NCBI GenBank assembly: GCA_900316855.1
Contig: ONEK01000004.1
Coordinates: 60,535-124,534 of the forward strand
DNA length: 64,000 nucleotides
Direction: 5' to 3'
DNA from: an uncultured Lachnospiraceae bacterium
GTDB lineage: Bacteria > Bacillota > Clostridia > Lachnospirales > Lachnospiraceae
The stretch's first letter is position 1. The number at the start of each line of letters is the position of its first letter. The position numbers and the translations under genes were made by a program. The notes beneath the pieces are model-generated. The model did no database searches. It saw only the letters and a list, made by a program, of their open reading frames with translations, and was not told the origin of the DNA. Of the stretch, positions 6,936 through 16,400 are shown piece by piece.

Positions 6936-9491
6936 TCACAGCCATGAGTCCCAGAATTTTTCGACCAATGTAGCAACTTCTCCGGAAGTTGTCGCAATAT
7001 AGTTGTTCCACTCCTCCGGAAACAGCCTGCGGTACGTCGGCGTCACGAACCGCTCATCCAGCAGGGCTACCACCCCTACATCCTCCGCCGTGCGGATCAC
7101 CCTTCCGGCGGCCTGCAGCACCTTGTTCATTCCCGGAAAGCGGTACGCATAATCGAAGCCGTTCAGGTTCTGCGAATCAAAATAGCGTTTCAGAAGCTCG
7201 CGCTCACTGCACACCTGCGGCATCCCCGTTCCCACGATGATGACACCGATCAGGGAGTCCCTGCGCAGATCGATTCCCTCACTGAAAATTCCCCCGAGGA
7301 CGCAGAAGCCGAGGAGTGAGCGGTCCTGCCTGGCATCCGCGAACTGCGCCAGGAACGTCTCGCGGTCCTGCTCGCTCATATGGGAATTCTGCCGAACAAC
7401 CGTGATATCCGACGCGGGCACCAGTCCCCGCAGATCATCCGGCACTGCCGGCAGCGTGGATTCGGCATCCCCGGCGCCTGATGCCGGCAGCCCCCCGGCA
7501 AACCGGCTTTCAAACCGCTCCGCCACCTCCTCCATGAACGAATAGGACGGGAAGAAAATCAGATAATTTCCGTGTCTCTTGCCCGTGATCTCGTAAATGC
7601 AGCGTGCGATCCGTCCGAACTGGGCAGGAGTTCTTTCTTTATATTTACTCGTCACATCACGTACCAGAAACAGGCCCCGCTTCCCGGGATCAAACACGCT
7701 TCTGGCATAATTCTCGTAATCCTCCCCGGTCCCTCCAAGGAGAGACTTGTAATATTGTATAGGAAGAAACGTCGCGGAGAAGAGGATGCTCGCCCTGCCC
7801 CGATCCATACATTCCTTCAGGTTCAGGGAAGGATCCACATTGAACAGGCGCACCATCAGGTTTCCGTCCTCCTGCAGCTCCGAGTAAACGACGTAATGAC
7901 TGTCGAGCTTTTCATAGATCAGCAGAAAATGGCTGATGCCGAAATAAAAGTCCATGAGCTCGTCATGCACTCCCTTTTTCTGCAGGCGCAGGGGATCGCG
8001 CTTCATCGCGCCGGTCACCTGCGCCGCGCGTTCCCTGCGGGTGATGTCTCCGATCGCGGCCTCAACAGAATAAGCCGCATCCGCAAGCGCGCCGATGTCC
8101 TCCAGAACCGTGCACCCCTCCGTCTGTTTCCGGATAGCCAGAAGCGCCTGATTGCACTTCGTGAGTTTCCGCTCAAGTGCCGGATAAATTCCCTTAATCC
8201 TGCGGCGCAGCGAGAGCACATCCGACTTGAACAGCTCCGCGCTGTACATGTCCCTGCCCCGGTCCACGAGGTTATGCGCCTCGTCGATGAGGAACACGTA
8301 ACTGCCTTTCGCATTCCCTTCTCCGAAGAACCGCCTCAGGTAGGCATGCGGATCAAACACGTAGTTGTAATCCCCGATGATGACATCGGCGAACAGCGAC
8401 AGATCCAGACACATCTCAAACGGGCAGACCTGATAGCGGTCCGCGTAGTCCGCGATGGTCTCTCTGTCAAAGGAATCCGCCGACACCAGAAGGTCAAAAA
8501 GTGCACGGTTGATCCGGTCATAGTGACCCTTTGCCCGCGGGCAGGCATCCGGATTGCAGTCAGGCTTCGGCAGGATGCATGCCTTCTCCCTGGCGGACAG
8601 GATGACGCTCTTGATCCTGAGTCCCTTCTGCCGCAGGAGACGTACAGTATCCTCCGCCGCGGTACGGGTGATGGTCTTCGCCGTCAGGTAAAAGATCTTC
8701 TCCGTCTTCTGCTGGCCCATAGCCTGGATGGCGGGAAACAGGGTAGTGATCGTCTTTCCCGTCCCGGTCGGAGCCTCCAGGAACAGCTTCTTTCCCTGAC
8801 TGATGGTGTGATACACGCCTGCCGCCAGTTCCTTCTGCCCCTCACGGTACGGAAAGGGGAAGGCCAGCGACCGGATGGTGCCGTCCCTTTGCAGCTGCCA
8901 CGTGAAACTGTATTCCGCCCATCTGCGGTATTCCTCCATGAGCGAAGCGAACCAGCGGATCAGGCTGCCGCGCTGATCCGTCTCATAAAAATAGCGGACA
9001 TCCTCCGTGATGAGGCTGCAGTAAGTCATCCGCACCCGGACAATGTCGAGGTCGTGCTGCATCATGTAAATGTAGGCGTAGCATTTCGCCTGGGCGAGGT
9101 GGACCGGCTCCGGCTTTTTCAGGTTCCTGATCCTTCGATAGGTCGTTTTGATCTCATCAATCGTCCAGCAGGGATCATTATCCCCCTTCCTGCCTGCTTT
9201 TCCCGGGATGGCTCCGTAATAGATTCCGTCGGCGCGGCCTTCCAGAACGACCGTGGCATCATCGAAGAACTGCTTTGCAGCTCCTTCGATGCGTTTCCCA
9301 TAGGTATACGCTGTTTTGAGCGGCACCTCTGCCTGGTAGTCCGCGCCCGCTGCCTTCTGCAGGCGCCGGTGCATCCGGGAACCCTCCAGCATAGCATCCT
9401 CGCCGCCGGCACCGATTCGGTTGTCGATGTCCCCGGAACGCAGCAGGAAATCCACCAGGTTCCGGACGGATATCGTGATCTCTGCAGCCAT
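6936..9491 (-). CDS. DinG/XPD-type DNA helicase with N-terminal Cas4-like nuclease domain
   Basis: An 851-residue superfamily 2 helicase. Residues about 30-150 carry a PD-(D/E)XK nuclease core: EGRADG (Asp88), IDEIKT (Glu113, Lys115) and QAKCYAY (QxxxY, Gln134), as in Cas4 and AddB. Walker A PTGTGKT (241-247), DEAH box LIDEAHNL, and motif VI QAAGRVIR follow. Cysteines at 305, 312, 317, 356 and 361 lie between Walker A and the DEAH box, where XPD and DinG hold a 4Fe-4S cluster. The start MAAEITISV at 9491 is favoured by the domain boundary; its SD is weak (AGGTG). Likely role: repair or unwinding of damaged or R-loop DNA; no partner gene is nearby. Confidence 0.88.
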   Translation of the reverse strand: MAAEITISVRNLVDFLLRSGDIDNRIGAGGEDAMLEGSRMHRRLQKAAGADYQAEVPLKTAYTYGKRIEGAAKQFFDDATVVLEGRADGIYYGAIPGKAGRKGDNDPCWTIDEIKTTYRRIRNLKKPEPVHLAQAKCYAYIYMMQHDLDIVRVRMTYCSLITEDVRYFYETDQRGSLIRWFASLMEEYRRWAEYSFTWQLQRDGTIRSLAFPFPYREGQKELAAGVYHTISQGKKLFLEAPTGTGKTITTLFPAIQAMGQQKTEKIFYLTAKTITRTAAEDTVRLLRQKGLRIKSVILSAREKACILPKPDCNPDACPRAKGHYDRINRALFDLLVSADSFDRETIADYADRYQVCPFEMCLDLSLFADVIIGDYNYVFDPHAYLRRFFGEGNAKGSYVFLIDEAHNLVDRGRDMYSAELFKSDVLSLRRRIKGIYPALERKLTKCNQALLAIRKQTEGCTVLEDIGALADAAYSVEAAIGDITRRERAAQVTGAMKRDPLRLQKKGVHDELMDFYFGISHFLLIYEKLDSHYVVYSELQEDGNLMVRLFNVDPSLNLKECMDRGRASILFSATFLPIQYYKSLLGGTGEDYENYARSVFDPGKRGLFLVRDVTSKYKERTPAQFGRIARCIYEITGKRHGNYLIFFPSYSFMEEVAERFESRFAGGLPASGAGDAESTLPAVPDDLRGLVPASDITVVRQNSHMSEQDRETFLAQFADARQDRSLLGFCVLGGIFSEGIDLRRDSLIGVIIVGTGMPQVCSERELLKRYFDSQNLNGFDYAYRFPGMNKVLQAAGRVIRTAEDVGVVALLDERFVTPTYRRLFPEEWNNYIATTSGEVATLVEKFWDSWL

Positions 9492-9556
9492 GCACCTATT
9501 GTACCGCGCAGGACCCGCTGCGAACAGCTCTGTCCCGGCTTCGCCGCACGATATGG

Positions 9557-9588
9557 AAACAGGGCTGCCGGTCATTCCGACAGCCCTG
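9557..9588 (-). terminator. Terminator after the HPr-like gene
   Basis: CAGGGCTG/CAGCCCTG stem extended by CGG/CCG with one mismatch, followed on the minus strand by GTTTCC. It lies between the HPr-like gene and the helicase start. The T-run is short. Confidence 0.55.
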
Positions 9589-9635
9589 CCACGTTCAGTA
9601 ATAGGATATTATCAGGTGATTTGCGGCTCCGGGCC

Positions 9636-9875
9636 TCAGCCGGCAGGCGCAAGCGCGGCCAGCACATGCTCAAACTTCTCATTGCGTCCATTGTAGGACA
9701 CGATCATGTTGTCTCTGAAGTTCAGGCCCATGACACCCAGAAGTGATTTCGCATCCACGATGTACCGGTTATGATTATCGTTGGCAATGTCGACATCGAA
9801 ATCGCATGCAGATGCTGCATAAACGAAGTCCTTGACCTGGTTCAGGTTCAGATGGATCTTTTTACTGAATCTCAT
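9636..9875 (-). CDS. HPr-like domain protein lacking the active-site histidine
   Basis: A 79-residue protein with the HPr fold signature DAKSLLGVMGL around residues 42-52, which includes a serine in the place of the regulatory Ser46. The segment where HPr has GLHARPA with phosphorylated His15 reads LNLNQVKDFVYAAS, with no histidine. It therefore cannot pass phosphate in the PTS in the normal way; a regulatory role through the serine site is possible but unproven. A strong SD (AAAGGAGGTG) precedes the ATG. A monocistronic unit with its own weak promoter and terminator. Confidence 0.8.
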   Translation of the reverse strand: MRFSKKIHLNLNQVKDFVYAASACDFDVDIANDNHNRYIVDAKSLLGVMGLNFRDNMIVSYNGRNEKFEHVLAALAPAG

Positions 9876-9925
9876 TGCGACACCTCCTTTTTCGAATCAG
9901 AAATAAAGCTCTTTTCAAGCTGTAA

Positions 9926-9954
9926 ACATTAAAGTTCCGGGCTTTTTTTGTAAA
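9926..9954 (-). promoter_or_regulatory. Possible promoter of the HPr-like gene
   Basis: On the minus strand TTTACA (9949-9954), 17-bp spacer, TAATGT (9926-9931). Both boxes are partial matches. Confidence 0.4.
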
Positions 9955-10209
9955 TGCAAAACATGCCCAAAATTTTTTGCGGCAGCCCTTTTGGGCCTGC
10001 CAGTTTCCACAATTTCCAGCCCGGATTCCGGCTAATCCGGCCGGCGGCTCTTGAAAACGCAGACCAAATGGGTTTTAATGTAAGATAGTGTGCCGGCAGA
10101 CCCTGCGGGGTTTTCGGTTCCCATCTTCTGATTCTGAACAGGTATCAATGAGGGTACCGGGTCTTTCCCTGTGCCTTCGGATCCTGTCCGTGTGGAAACG
10201 AGGTCCAGG
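9955..10209. other. Intergenic region upstream of asnA
   Basis: Divergent spacer between the HPr-like gene and asnA. It holds two hairpins: GGCAG-CCC/GGGC-CTGCC at about 9982-10002, and CCGGATT/AATCCGG with a 6-base loop at about 10020-10039. Neither has a T-run on the plus strand. A sequence GAGGGTACCGGG at about 10149-10160 recalls part of a T-box core, but no specifier stem or terminator is visible. No clear asnA promoter was found. Confidence 0.35.
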
Positions 10210-11220
10210 ATGGAACATCTGATTATACCCAGAAATTACAGCTCCGCGCTGAATCTTCACGAAACCCAGATTGCTATCAAAGTAGTCAAGGACTTCTTCC
10301 AGAATCTCCTTGCCGAGCGGCTGAACCTGCTGCGTGTATCCGCGCCGCTGTTCGTAGATCCTTCCACCGGCATGAACGACAATCTGAACGGTGTGGAACG
10401 CCCCGTCTCGTTTGATATCAGGGAACAGGGAGGACGTCAGGCCGAGGTCGTGCAGTCCCTCGCGAAATGGAAACGCTACGCGCTGAAGCGTTACGGCTTT
10501 GCCGTCGGAGAAGGTCTTTATACCGATATGAATGCCATCCGCCGCGATGAAGTGGCAGACAATGTCCATTCCATCTTCGTGGACCAGTGGGACTGGGAAA
10601 AAATCATCCGCAGGGAGGACCGCAATCCCGAGACCCTGATGGATACCGTACGCACCGTATACCGCGTACTGCGCAAGACGGAAAAATATATGTCCATCCG
10701 CTATGATTATATTGAAGAGATTCTCCCGGAGGACATCTTCTTCATCACGACGTCCGAGCTTGAGGAAATGTTCCCGGACAACACGCCGAAGGAACGCGAA
10801 TATTACATCACCCAGGCAAAGCGTGCCGTCTGCCTTATGCAGATCGGGGATGATCTTGAGAACGGCAAGCCGCACGACGGCCGTGCGCCGGACTACGATG
10901 ACTGGCAGCTCAATGCGGACATTCTCGTCTATTATCCTCCGCTGGATATGGCTCTGGAGCTGTCCTCCATGGGCATCCGTGTCGATGAGAAGTCCCTCGC
11001 CCGCCAGCTGAAAAAGGCAGGGTGCGAGGACCGTGCCAAGCTTCCTTTCCAGAAGGCCGTCCTTGCCGGCGAGCTTCCCTATACGATCGGCGGCGGCATC
11101 GGCCAGTCCCGCATCAGCATGTTTTTCCTGCGCAAGGCGCACATCGGCGAAGTGCAGTGCTCCATCTGGCCGCAGGAAATGGTCGATGAATGCGAGAAGC
11201 ACGGCATCCATCTCTTATAG
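10210..11220 (+). CDS. asnA: Aspartate-ammonia ligase (asparagine synthetase A)
   Basis: A 336-residue ATP-dependent enzyme that makes asparagine from aspartate and ammonia. It resembles class II tRNA synthetases: residues ILVYYPPLDMALELSSMGIRVD and the motif 3-like segment YTIGGGIGQSRISMFFLRK are characteristic of AsnA. The start MEHLIIPRNYSS is chosen over the upstream ATG at 10171 because it matches the usual AsnA N-terminus and is preceded by GAGG. A strong terminator follows. It lies next to gdhA, so two ammonia-assimilating enzymes are neighbours with separate promoters. Confidence 0.93.
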   Translation: MEHLIIPRNYSSALNLHETQIAIKVVKDFFQNLLAERLNLLRVSAPLFVDPSTGMNDNLNGVERPVSFDIREQGGRQAEVVQSLAKWKRYALKRYGFAVGEGLYTDMNAIRRDEVADNVHSIFVDQWDWEKIIRREDRNPETLMDTVRTVYRVLRKTEKYMSIRYDYIEEILPEDIFFITTSELEEMFPDNTPKEREYYITQAKRAVCLMQIGDDLENGKPHDGRAPDYDDWQLNADILVYYPPLDMALELSSMGIRVDEKSLARQLKKAGCEDRAKLPFQKAVLAGELPYTIGGGIGQSRISMFFLRKAHIGEVQCSIWPQEMVDECEKHGIHLL

Positions 11221-11231
11221 TACGATCCGGT

Positions 11232-11266
11232 TCCGGACACGGTTTCATCCGTGTCCGGATTTTTTT
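11232..11266 (+). terminator. Terminator of asnA
   Basis: Perfect 11-bp stem TCCGGACACGG/CCGTGTCCGGA with TTTCAT loop, followed by seven T residues. Confidence 0.95.
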
Positions 11267-11310
11267 GCCCGGATACTGCGGGGCGCTGACGCATCAGCGC
11301 AAAAAAGTGC

Positions 11311-11339
11311 TTGTGCAACTGCCCACGCCCTCGTATAAT
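11311..11339 (+). promoter_or_regulatory. Promoter of gdhA
   Basis: TTGTGC (11311-11316), 17-bp spacer, perfect TATAAT (11334-11339). The leader to the ATG is about 58 bases. Confidence 0.75.
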
Positions 11340-11382
11340 TCCAGTCGTATACAGTATTCAGATTTACGAATTTGTTTCGTAA

Positions 11383-12750
<1,368 letters not shown>

Positions 12751-12781
12751 TCCGTCATCGGATACGCACGGAATTATTTCA

Positions 12782-12818
12782 GGGGACAGCTTCCATAAAG
12801 GGAGCTGCCTCCTTTTTT
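12782..12818 (+). terminator. Terminator of gdhA
   Basis: Stem GGGGACAGCTTCC/GGGAGCTGCCTCC with an ATAAA-type loop, followed by TTTTTT. Confidence 0.9.
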
Positions 12819-12887
12819 CATTGCCTTCCGCCGTGCCGTGCTTTACAATAAGGAGCGGTCTTTTCGCGTATAGATTGAGGTATTTGA

Positions 12888-14159
12888 ATGTCTGAACGGT
12901 TTGAGCTGATCGCTCCCTGCCATTTCGGTCTGGAAAGCGTCCTGAAGAGGGAGATTTATGATCTCGGCTATGAAATCACGTCCGTCGAGGACGGGCGGGT
13001 TTCTTTTATCGGCGACGCCGAGGCGGTTGCCCGTGCCAATATCGGTCTTCGCACCGCGGAGCGTGTTCTGCTGAATGCAGGATCCTTTGCGGCACGCACC
13101 TGGGATGAATTATATGAAGGGACCCGTGCGCTCCCCCTGGAGCGCTACCTGCCGGCAGATGCGAAATTCTGGGTGACAAAAGCCTCGTCCGTAAAGTCAC
13201 GGCTGTTCTCGCCCTCCGATATTCAGTCCGTAATGAAGAAGGCTATGGTCGACCGCTTATCCGGCATCTACCATGTGAACCGCTTTCCGGAAACCGGAGC
13301 TTCCTTCCCGTTCCGCGTATTCCTGAAGAAGGATATCGTAACCGTTGGAATCGATACCACCGGTGAGTCGCTCCATAAAAGGGGCTATCGGAAAGCGTCC
13401 GTCAGGGCACCCATTGCGGAAAACCTGGCCGCAGCCCTGCTGAAGCTGACACCCTGGAAGCCCGGACAGACCCTGGTGGATCCGTTCTGCGGTTCAGGGA
13501 CGTTTCTCATTGAGGCCGCGCTGATGAGCGCCGGCATTGCTCCGGGGATGCACCGCGGTTTTACCGCCGCAGACTGGACACAGCTCATCGCCCCCGGCGT
13601 CTGGAACGATGCCTATGAGGAAGCGAGGGAAAGCGTCCGTACAGATGTTGCAGCGGATCTGCAGGGATATGATATCGATGCAGCAGCCATCGATGCGGCG
13701 AGGGAGAACGCACGCCTTGCGGGTGTTGCAGACCTGGTCCATTTCCAGGTGCGTCCTGTCGCAGAGCTCTCGTCCCGCCGCAGGAACGGAATCATCCTCA
13801 CGAATCCGCCCTACGGGCAGCGGCTCACCGGTTCCCTGGAAGGAGGCAGCAAACTTCTCGTCGGCACACATCCGAAGAAGGAGCGGCTCGAACGCGCAAG
13901 GGAAGCAGACGATGCACAGACTGCCCTGTCCGCACAGCAGCTGCAGCTCATCTACCGGACGCTCGGGGAGAGATTCCGTGCCCTGGATTCCTGGTCCCTG
14001 TATCTCATCACTGCCTATGAGAACGCGGAGCACGACCTGGGTCTTAAGGCGGCAAAAAACCGCAAGATTTACAACGGAATGATCCGGACGTATTTCTATA
14101 TGTTTCCGGGCGCCGGGGCCTCCCGCCGGAAACTCCCGAAGGAGGAAGACGGCTCATGA
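12888..14159 (+). CDS. THUMP-domain class I RNA methyltransferase (RlmL/YpsC type)
   Basis: A 423-residue protein: ferredoxin-like and THUMP region (about 1-160), then an N6-adenine-type methyltransferase domain with the SAM loop VDPFCGSGTFLIEAA (about 197-211) and catalytic motif NPPYGQR. Family members methylate 23S rRNA guanosine at N2. The C-terminal half contains a Lys/Arg-rich insertion after NPPYG (GTHPKKERLERAREADD). First gene of a tightly packed operon: its stop overlaps the rdgB start as ATGA. SD is GAGGT about 10 bases before the ATG. Confidence 0.85.
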   Translation: MSERFELIAPCHFGLESVLKREIYDLGYEITSVEDGRVSFIGDAEAVARANIGLRTAERVLLNAGSFAARTWDELYEGTRALPLERYLPADAKFWVTKASSVKSRLFSPSDIQSVMKKAMVDRLSGIYHVNRFPETGASFPFRVFLKKDIVTVGIDTTGESLHKRGYRKASVRAPIAENLAAALLKLTPWKPGQTLVDPFCGSGTFLIEAALMSAGIAPGMHRGFTAADWTQLIAPGVWNDAYEEARESVRTDVAADLQGYDIDAAAIDAARENARLAGVADLVHFQVRPVAELSSRRRNGIILTNPPYGQRLTGSLEGGSKLLVGTHPKKERLERAREADDAQTALSAQQLQLIYRTLGERFRALDSWSLYLITAYENAEHDLGLKAAKNRKIYNGMIRTYFYMFPGAGASRRKLPKEEDGS

Positions 14160-14815
14160 AGCTTCAGATAATCTTCGCAACCGGCAACGCCGACAAGGTC
14201 CGCGAAATCCGTGAGATCCTCGCGGATCCCGATATCACCGTGCAGACGATGAAGGAGGCAGGTATTGCCGCTTCCCCCGAGGAAAACGGTGAGACATTCA
14301 CCGATAACGCACGGATCAAGGCGCGTGCCGTTGCGCGGCTCCTCGTCCTGCATCCGGAATGTGTTCAGGATCCCGCCGTCCCGGTTGTCATCATGAGCGA
14401 TGACTCGGGACTGTGCATTGACGCACTGGGCGGGGCACCGGGCATTCACTCCGCCCGCTTCATGGGGCACGATACCTCCTACACGGTCAAGATGAACGCG
14501 CTCCTTGCCAGGCTGAAGGATGTCCCGGATGAGAAGCGCACTGCCCGCTTCACCTGTGCCGTCGCTGCCATACTCCCCAAAAGTCCGTTTACCGGCGGCC
14601 CCGACGGCTGGGAGGAGCTCACAGCCGCTGCCAGTATGGAAGGCGTCATTGCACACAGCATCCGGGGAGCGCACGGCTTCGGCTATGATCCCTTCTTCTA
14701 TCTCCCGGAACTTCGCAAGACGTCAGCGGAGCTTACCGACAGGGAGAAGAATGCCATATCCCACCGCGGAAAGGCAATCCGCAAAATAATGCAGCAGATA
14801 TCGGAAAGATTATGA
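14156..14815 (+). CDS. rdgB: Non-canonical purine NTP pyrophosphatase (RdgB/HAM1)
   Basis: A 219-residue enzyme that hydrolyses ITP, dITP and XTP to monophosphates and so keeps deaminated purines out of DNA and RNA. Motifs: FATGNADKVREI near the N-terminus, DDSGLCIDALGGAPGIHSARF, GFGYDPFFYLPE and SHRGKAI. It carries extra residues (about 66-82 and 145-160) compared with the usual ~200. Start and stop overlap the neighbours by 4 bases, showing translational coupling. Confidence 0.93.
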   Translation: MKLQIIFATGNADKVREIREILADPDITVQTMKEAGIAASPEENGETFTDNARIKARAVARLLVLHPECVQDPAVPVVIMSDDSGLCIDALGGAPGIHSARFMGHDTSYTVKMNALLARLKDVPDEKRTARFTCAVAAILPKSPFTGGPDGWEELTAAASMEGVIAHSIRGAHGFGYDPFFYLPELRKTSAELTDREKNAISHRGKAIRKIMQQISERL

Positions 14816-15309
14816 AGATTCTCATTGTCAGTGATACCCACAGAAAGGACGATGTACTGCTCCGCGTGCTGCGGATCGAGAAGCCGATCGATCTCCTGAT
14901 TCACGCAGGTGATGCCGAGGGAAGCGAGGACGCCTACCCGCGCATTGCGGAATGTCCGGTACGGTTCGTTTCGGGAAACAATGATTTATACTCCCCGGCT
15001 CCCCCGGAGGATGTATTTGATGTGAAGGGCGGTCACCGCATCTTCCTGACGCACGGGCACATCTATAACGTGTACAGCAATTCCGACCGGATAGCACAGC
15101 TCGCGAAGGCCTATAAGGCAGACATCGCCGTCTATGGCCATACCCATTACCCGGAGATCCGCAGGCAGGACTCTGTCCTGGTCATGAACCCGGGGAGCCT
15201 GGGCTATCCAAGACAGGCCGGGCACCGTCCCTCCTACATCATCCTGAATATTGCGGAGGACGGCACAGCCGATCCCGGGCTCCGCTACGTACCGGAGGGC
15301 CGGGGATAA
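14812..15309 (+). CDS. YfcE/MJ0936-family metallophosphoesterase
   Basis: A 165-residue two-metal phosphoesterase: SDTH (residues 7-10), HAGD, SGNND, THGH and YGHTHYPE supply the metal ligands. Family members hydrolyse phosphodiesters such as bis-pNPP; the physiological substrate is unknown. Last gene of the operon, overlapping rdgB by ATGA. Confidence 0.9.
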   Translation: MKILIVSDTHRKDDVLLRVLRIEKPIDLLIHAGDAEGSEDAYPRIAECPVRFVSGNNDLYSPAPPEDVFDVKGGHRIFLTHGHIYNVYSNSDRIAQLAKAYKADIAVYGHTHYPEIRRQDSVLVMNPGSLGYPRQAGHRPSYIILNIAEDGTADPGLRYVPEGRG

Positions 15310-15325
15310 TGACTGTTTCAGGCCT

Positions 15326-15348
15326 GCCCGGGCCTTTCCGGGCGGTTT
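15326..15348 (+). terminator. Possible terminator after the phosphoesterase operon
   Basis: GCCCGG/CCGGGC stem with 6-base loop, followed by GGTTTTG. The T-run is short. Confidence 0.4.
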
Positions 15349-15367
15349 TGCGGCCGGCAAAAATAAA

Positions 15368-15396
15368 TTGACATCACCTGACACGTACTATATAAT
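15368..15396 (+). promoter_or_regulatory. Consensus promoter of the tRNA cluster
   Basis: TTGACA (15368-15373), 17-bp spacer, TATAAT (15391-15396): a full sigma-A consensus, as expected for stable RNA. The first tRNA begins 32 bases after the -10 box. Confidence 0.92.
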
Positions 15397-15427
15397 AATG
15401 ATCGCGTCACAAAGCAGGGACCTTTGC

Positions 15428-15502
15428 CGGGGTGTGGCTCAGTTTGGCTAGAGCGCCTGGTTTGGGACCAGGAGGTCGCAGGTTCGAATCCTGTCACCCC
15501 GA
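15428..15502 (+). tRNA. tRNA-Pro (anticodon TGG)
   Basis: Acceptor CGGGGTG/CACCCCG, anticodon stem CCTGG/CCAGG with loop TTTGGGA, T arm GGTTCGAATCC. First of six closely spaced tRNAs; CCA not encoded. Confidence 0.97.
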
Positions 15503-15532
15503 TTCCGAATGGTTCTTCACATGCATTATCAT

Positions 15533-15603
15533 GCGGGTGTAGTTCAGTGGTAGAACACCAGCCTTCCAAGCTGGATATGTGGGTTCGATTCCCATCACCC
15601 GCT
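15533..15603 (+). tRNA. tRNA-Gly (anticodon TCC)
   Basis: Acceptor GCGGGTG/CACCCGC, anticodon stem CCAGC/GCTGG with loop CTTCCAA. Confidence 0.97.
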
Positions 15604-15629
15604 TTTCTCAGCGATTGAATGCTGAGTTC

Positions 15630-15703
15630 GTGTCCGTAGCTCAGCTGGATAGAGCATCGGCCTTCTAAGCCGAGGGTCTGGGGTTCGAATCCCCACGGGC
15701 ACA
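15630..15703 (+). tRNA. tRNA-Arg (anticodon TCT)
   Basis: Acceptor GTGTCCG/CGGGCAC with one T-G pair, anticodon stem TCGGC/GCCGA with loop CTTCTAA. Confidence 0.97.
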
Positions 15704-15756
15704 TGGGTCTGTGGTTTGCCTCCGCAGATCATTCGAGACTGTAGTCTCACATTATG

Positions 15757-15830
15757 GTGGGTATGGCGCAGTTGGCTAGCGCGCCAGATTGTGGTTCTGG
15801 AGATCCAGGGTTCGAGCCCCTGTACCCACC
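15757..15830 (+). tRNA. tRNA-His (anticodon GTG)
   Basis: Acceptor GTGGGTA/TACCCAC, anticodon stem CCAGA/TCTGG with loop TTGTGGT. G at 15756 can supply the G-1 typical of tRNA-His, opposite C73. Confidence 0.97.
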
Positions 15831-15870
15831 CTTTATTATGCGGTAGCACCGCTTTGCGTTCCATGTACAA

Positions 15871-15942
15871 TGGGCTATCGCCAAGGGGTAAGGCACAGCA
15901 CTTTGACTGCTGCATTCGCCAGTTCGAATCTGGCTAGCCCAG
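15871..15942 (+). tRNA. tRNA-Gln (anticodon TTG)
   Basis: Acceptor TGGGCTA/TAGCCCA, anticodon stem CAGCA/TGCTG with loop CTTTGAC. Confidence 0.97.
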
Positions 15943-15958
15943 CTATCCATTTTCATAC

Positions 15959-16031
15959 GGGCGATTAGCTCAGTTGGTAGAGCACTTGACTTTTAATCAA
16001 GTTGTCGGGGGTTCGAATCCCCTATCGCTCA
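15959..16031 (+). tRNA. tRNA-Lys (anticodon TTT)
   Basis: Acceptor GGGCGAT/ATCGCTC with one G-T pair, anticodon stem CTTGA/TCAAG with loop CTTTTAA. Confidence 0.97.
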
Positions 16032-16071
16032 TTATCTGCAGAGTGATGATCCTTTGGAGCACCGATGCGAG

Positions 16072-16107
16072 ACCTGACTGGGCACTGCTTCCCGATCAGG
16101 TTTTTTT
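16072..16107 (+). terminator. Terminator after the six-tRNA cluster
   Basis: ACCTGA/TCAGGT stem extended by GGG/CCC, followed by a run of seven T residues. It separates tRNA-Lys from tRNA-Leu. Confidence 0.85.
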
Positions 16108-16118
16108 GTACGATTCAC

Positions 16119-16199
16119 GCGGCTTTGGCGGAATTGGCAGACGCGCAGGATTTAGGTTCCTGTCTCCCTGAGGTGCGGGTTCAAGTCCCGTGAGCCGCA
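16119..16199 (+). tRNA. tRNA-Leu (anticodon TAG)
   Basis: Class II tRNA with acceptor GCGGCTT/GAGCCGC, anticodon stem CAGGA/TCCTG with loop TTTAGGT, and short variable arm TCTCCCTGAGGT. It lies 12 bases beyond the cluster terminator, so it either depends on readthrough or has an unseen promoter. T-rich sequence follows. Confidence 0.96.
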
Positions 16200-16293
16200 T
16201 TTTTCTTTGTTTTTTCCTTTCAAAACTCTTCCGCCTCTGACAGGCCGCGTCCGCGTCACCCTTACCCGTGGGGCACTTGCGGCAAAGTGTCCA

Positions 16294-16322
16294 TTGTTTC
16301 CATAGGATTCACGAACTAAAAT
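16294..16322 (+). promoter_or_regulatory. Probable promoter of the radical SAM gene
   Basis: TTGTTT (16294-16299), 17-bp spacer, TAAAAT (16317-16322), about 80 bases before the ATG. An inverted repeat GGCACTT/AAGTGTCC lies just upstream (16270-16292). Confidence 0.45.
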
Positions 16323-16400
16323 TCTGAAAGTGAACAAGTGGCGTATTATACCCGTTCCACTGTCTATTTAATCGCCGAACGAAGGAAAAGGAGAATTATC

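Noticed and set aside
7572..9746. A 724-residue open frame on the plus strand
   Set aside because: It is antisense to the helicase, has no recognisable motifs and no ribosome site; long antisense frames are expected at this GC content. The same applies to the long opposite-strand frames at 16368-17864, 27707-29422 and 41216-43087.
10140..10209. T-box riboswitch upstream of asnA
   Set aside because: Only a partial GAGGGTACCGGG resemblance; no specifier loop, antiterminator or terminator can be drawn in the space available.
16269..16292. Terminator of tRNA-Leu
   Set aside because: GGGCACTT/AAGTGTCC is a hairpin but has no T-run after it and lies 70 bases from the tRNA; the T-rich stretch right after the tRNA has no stem.
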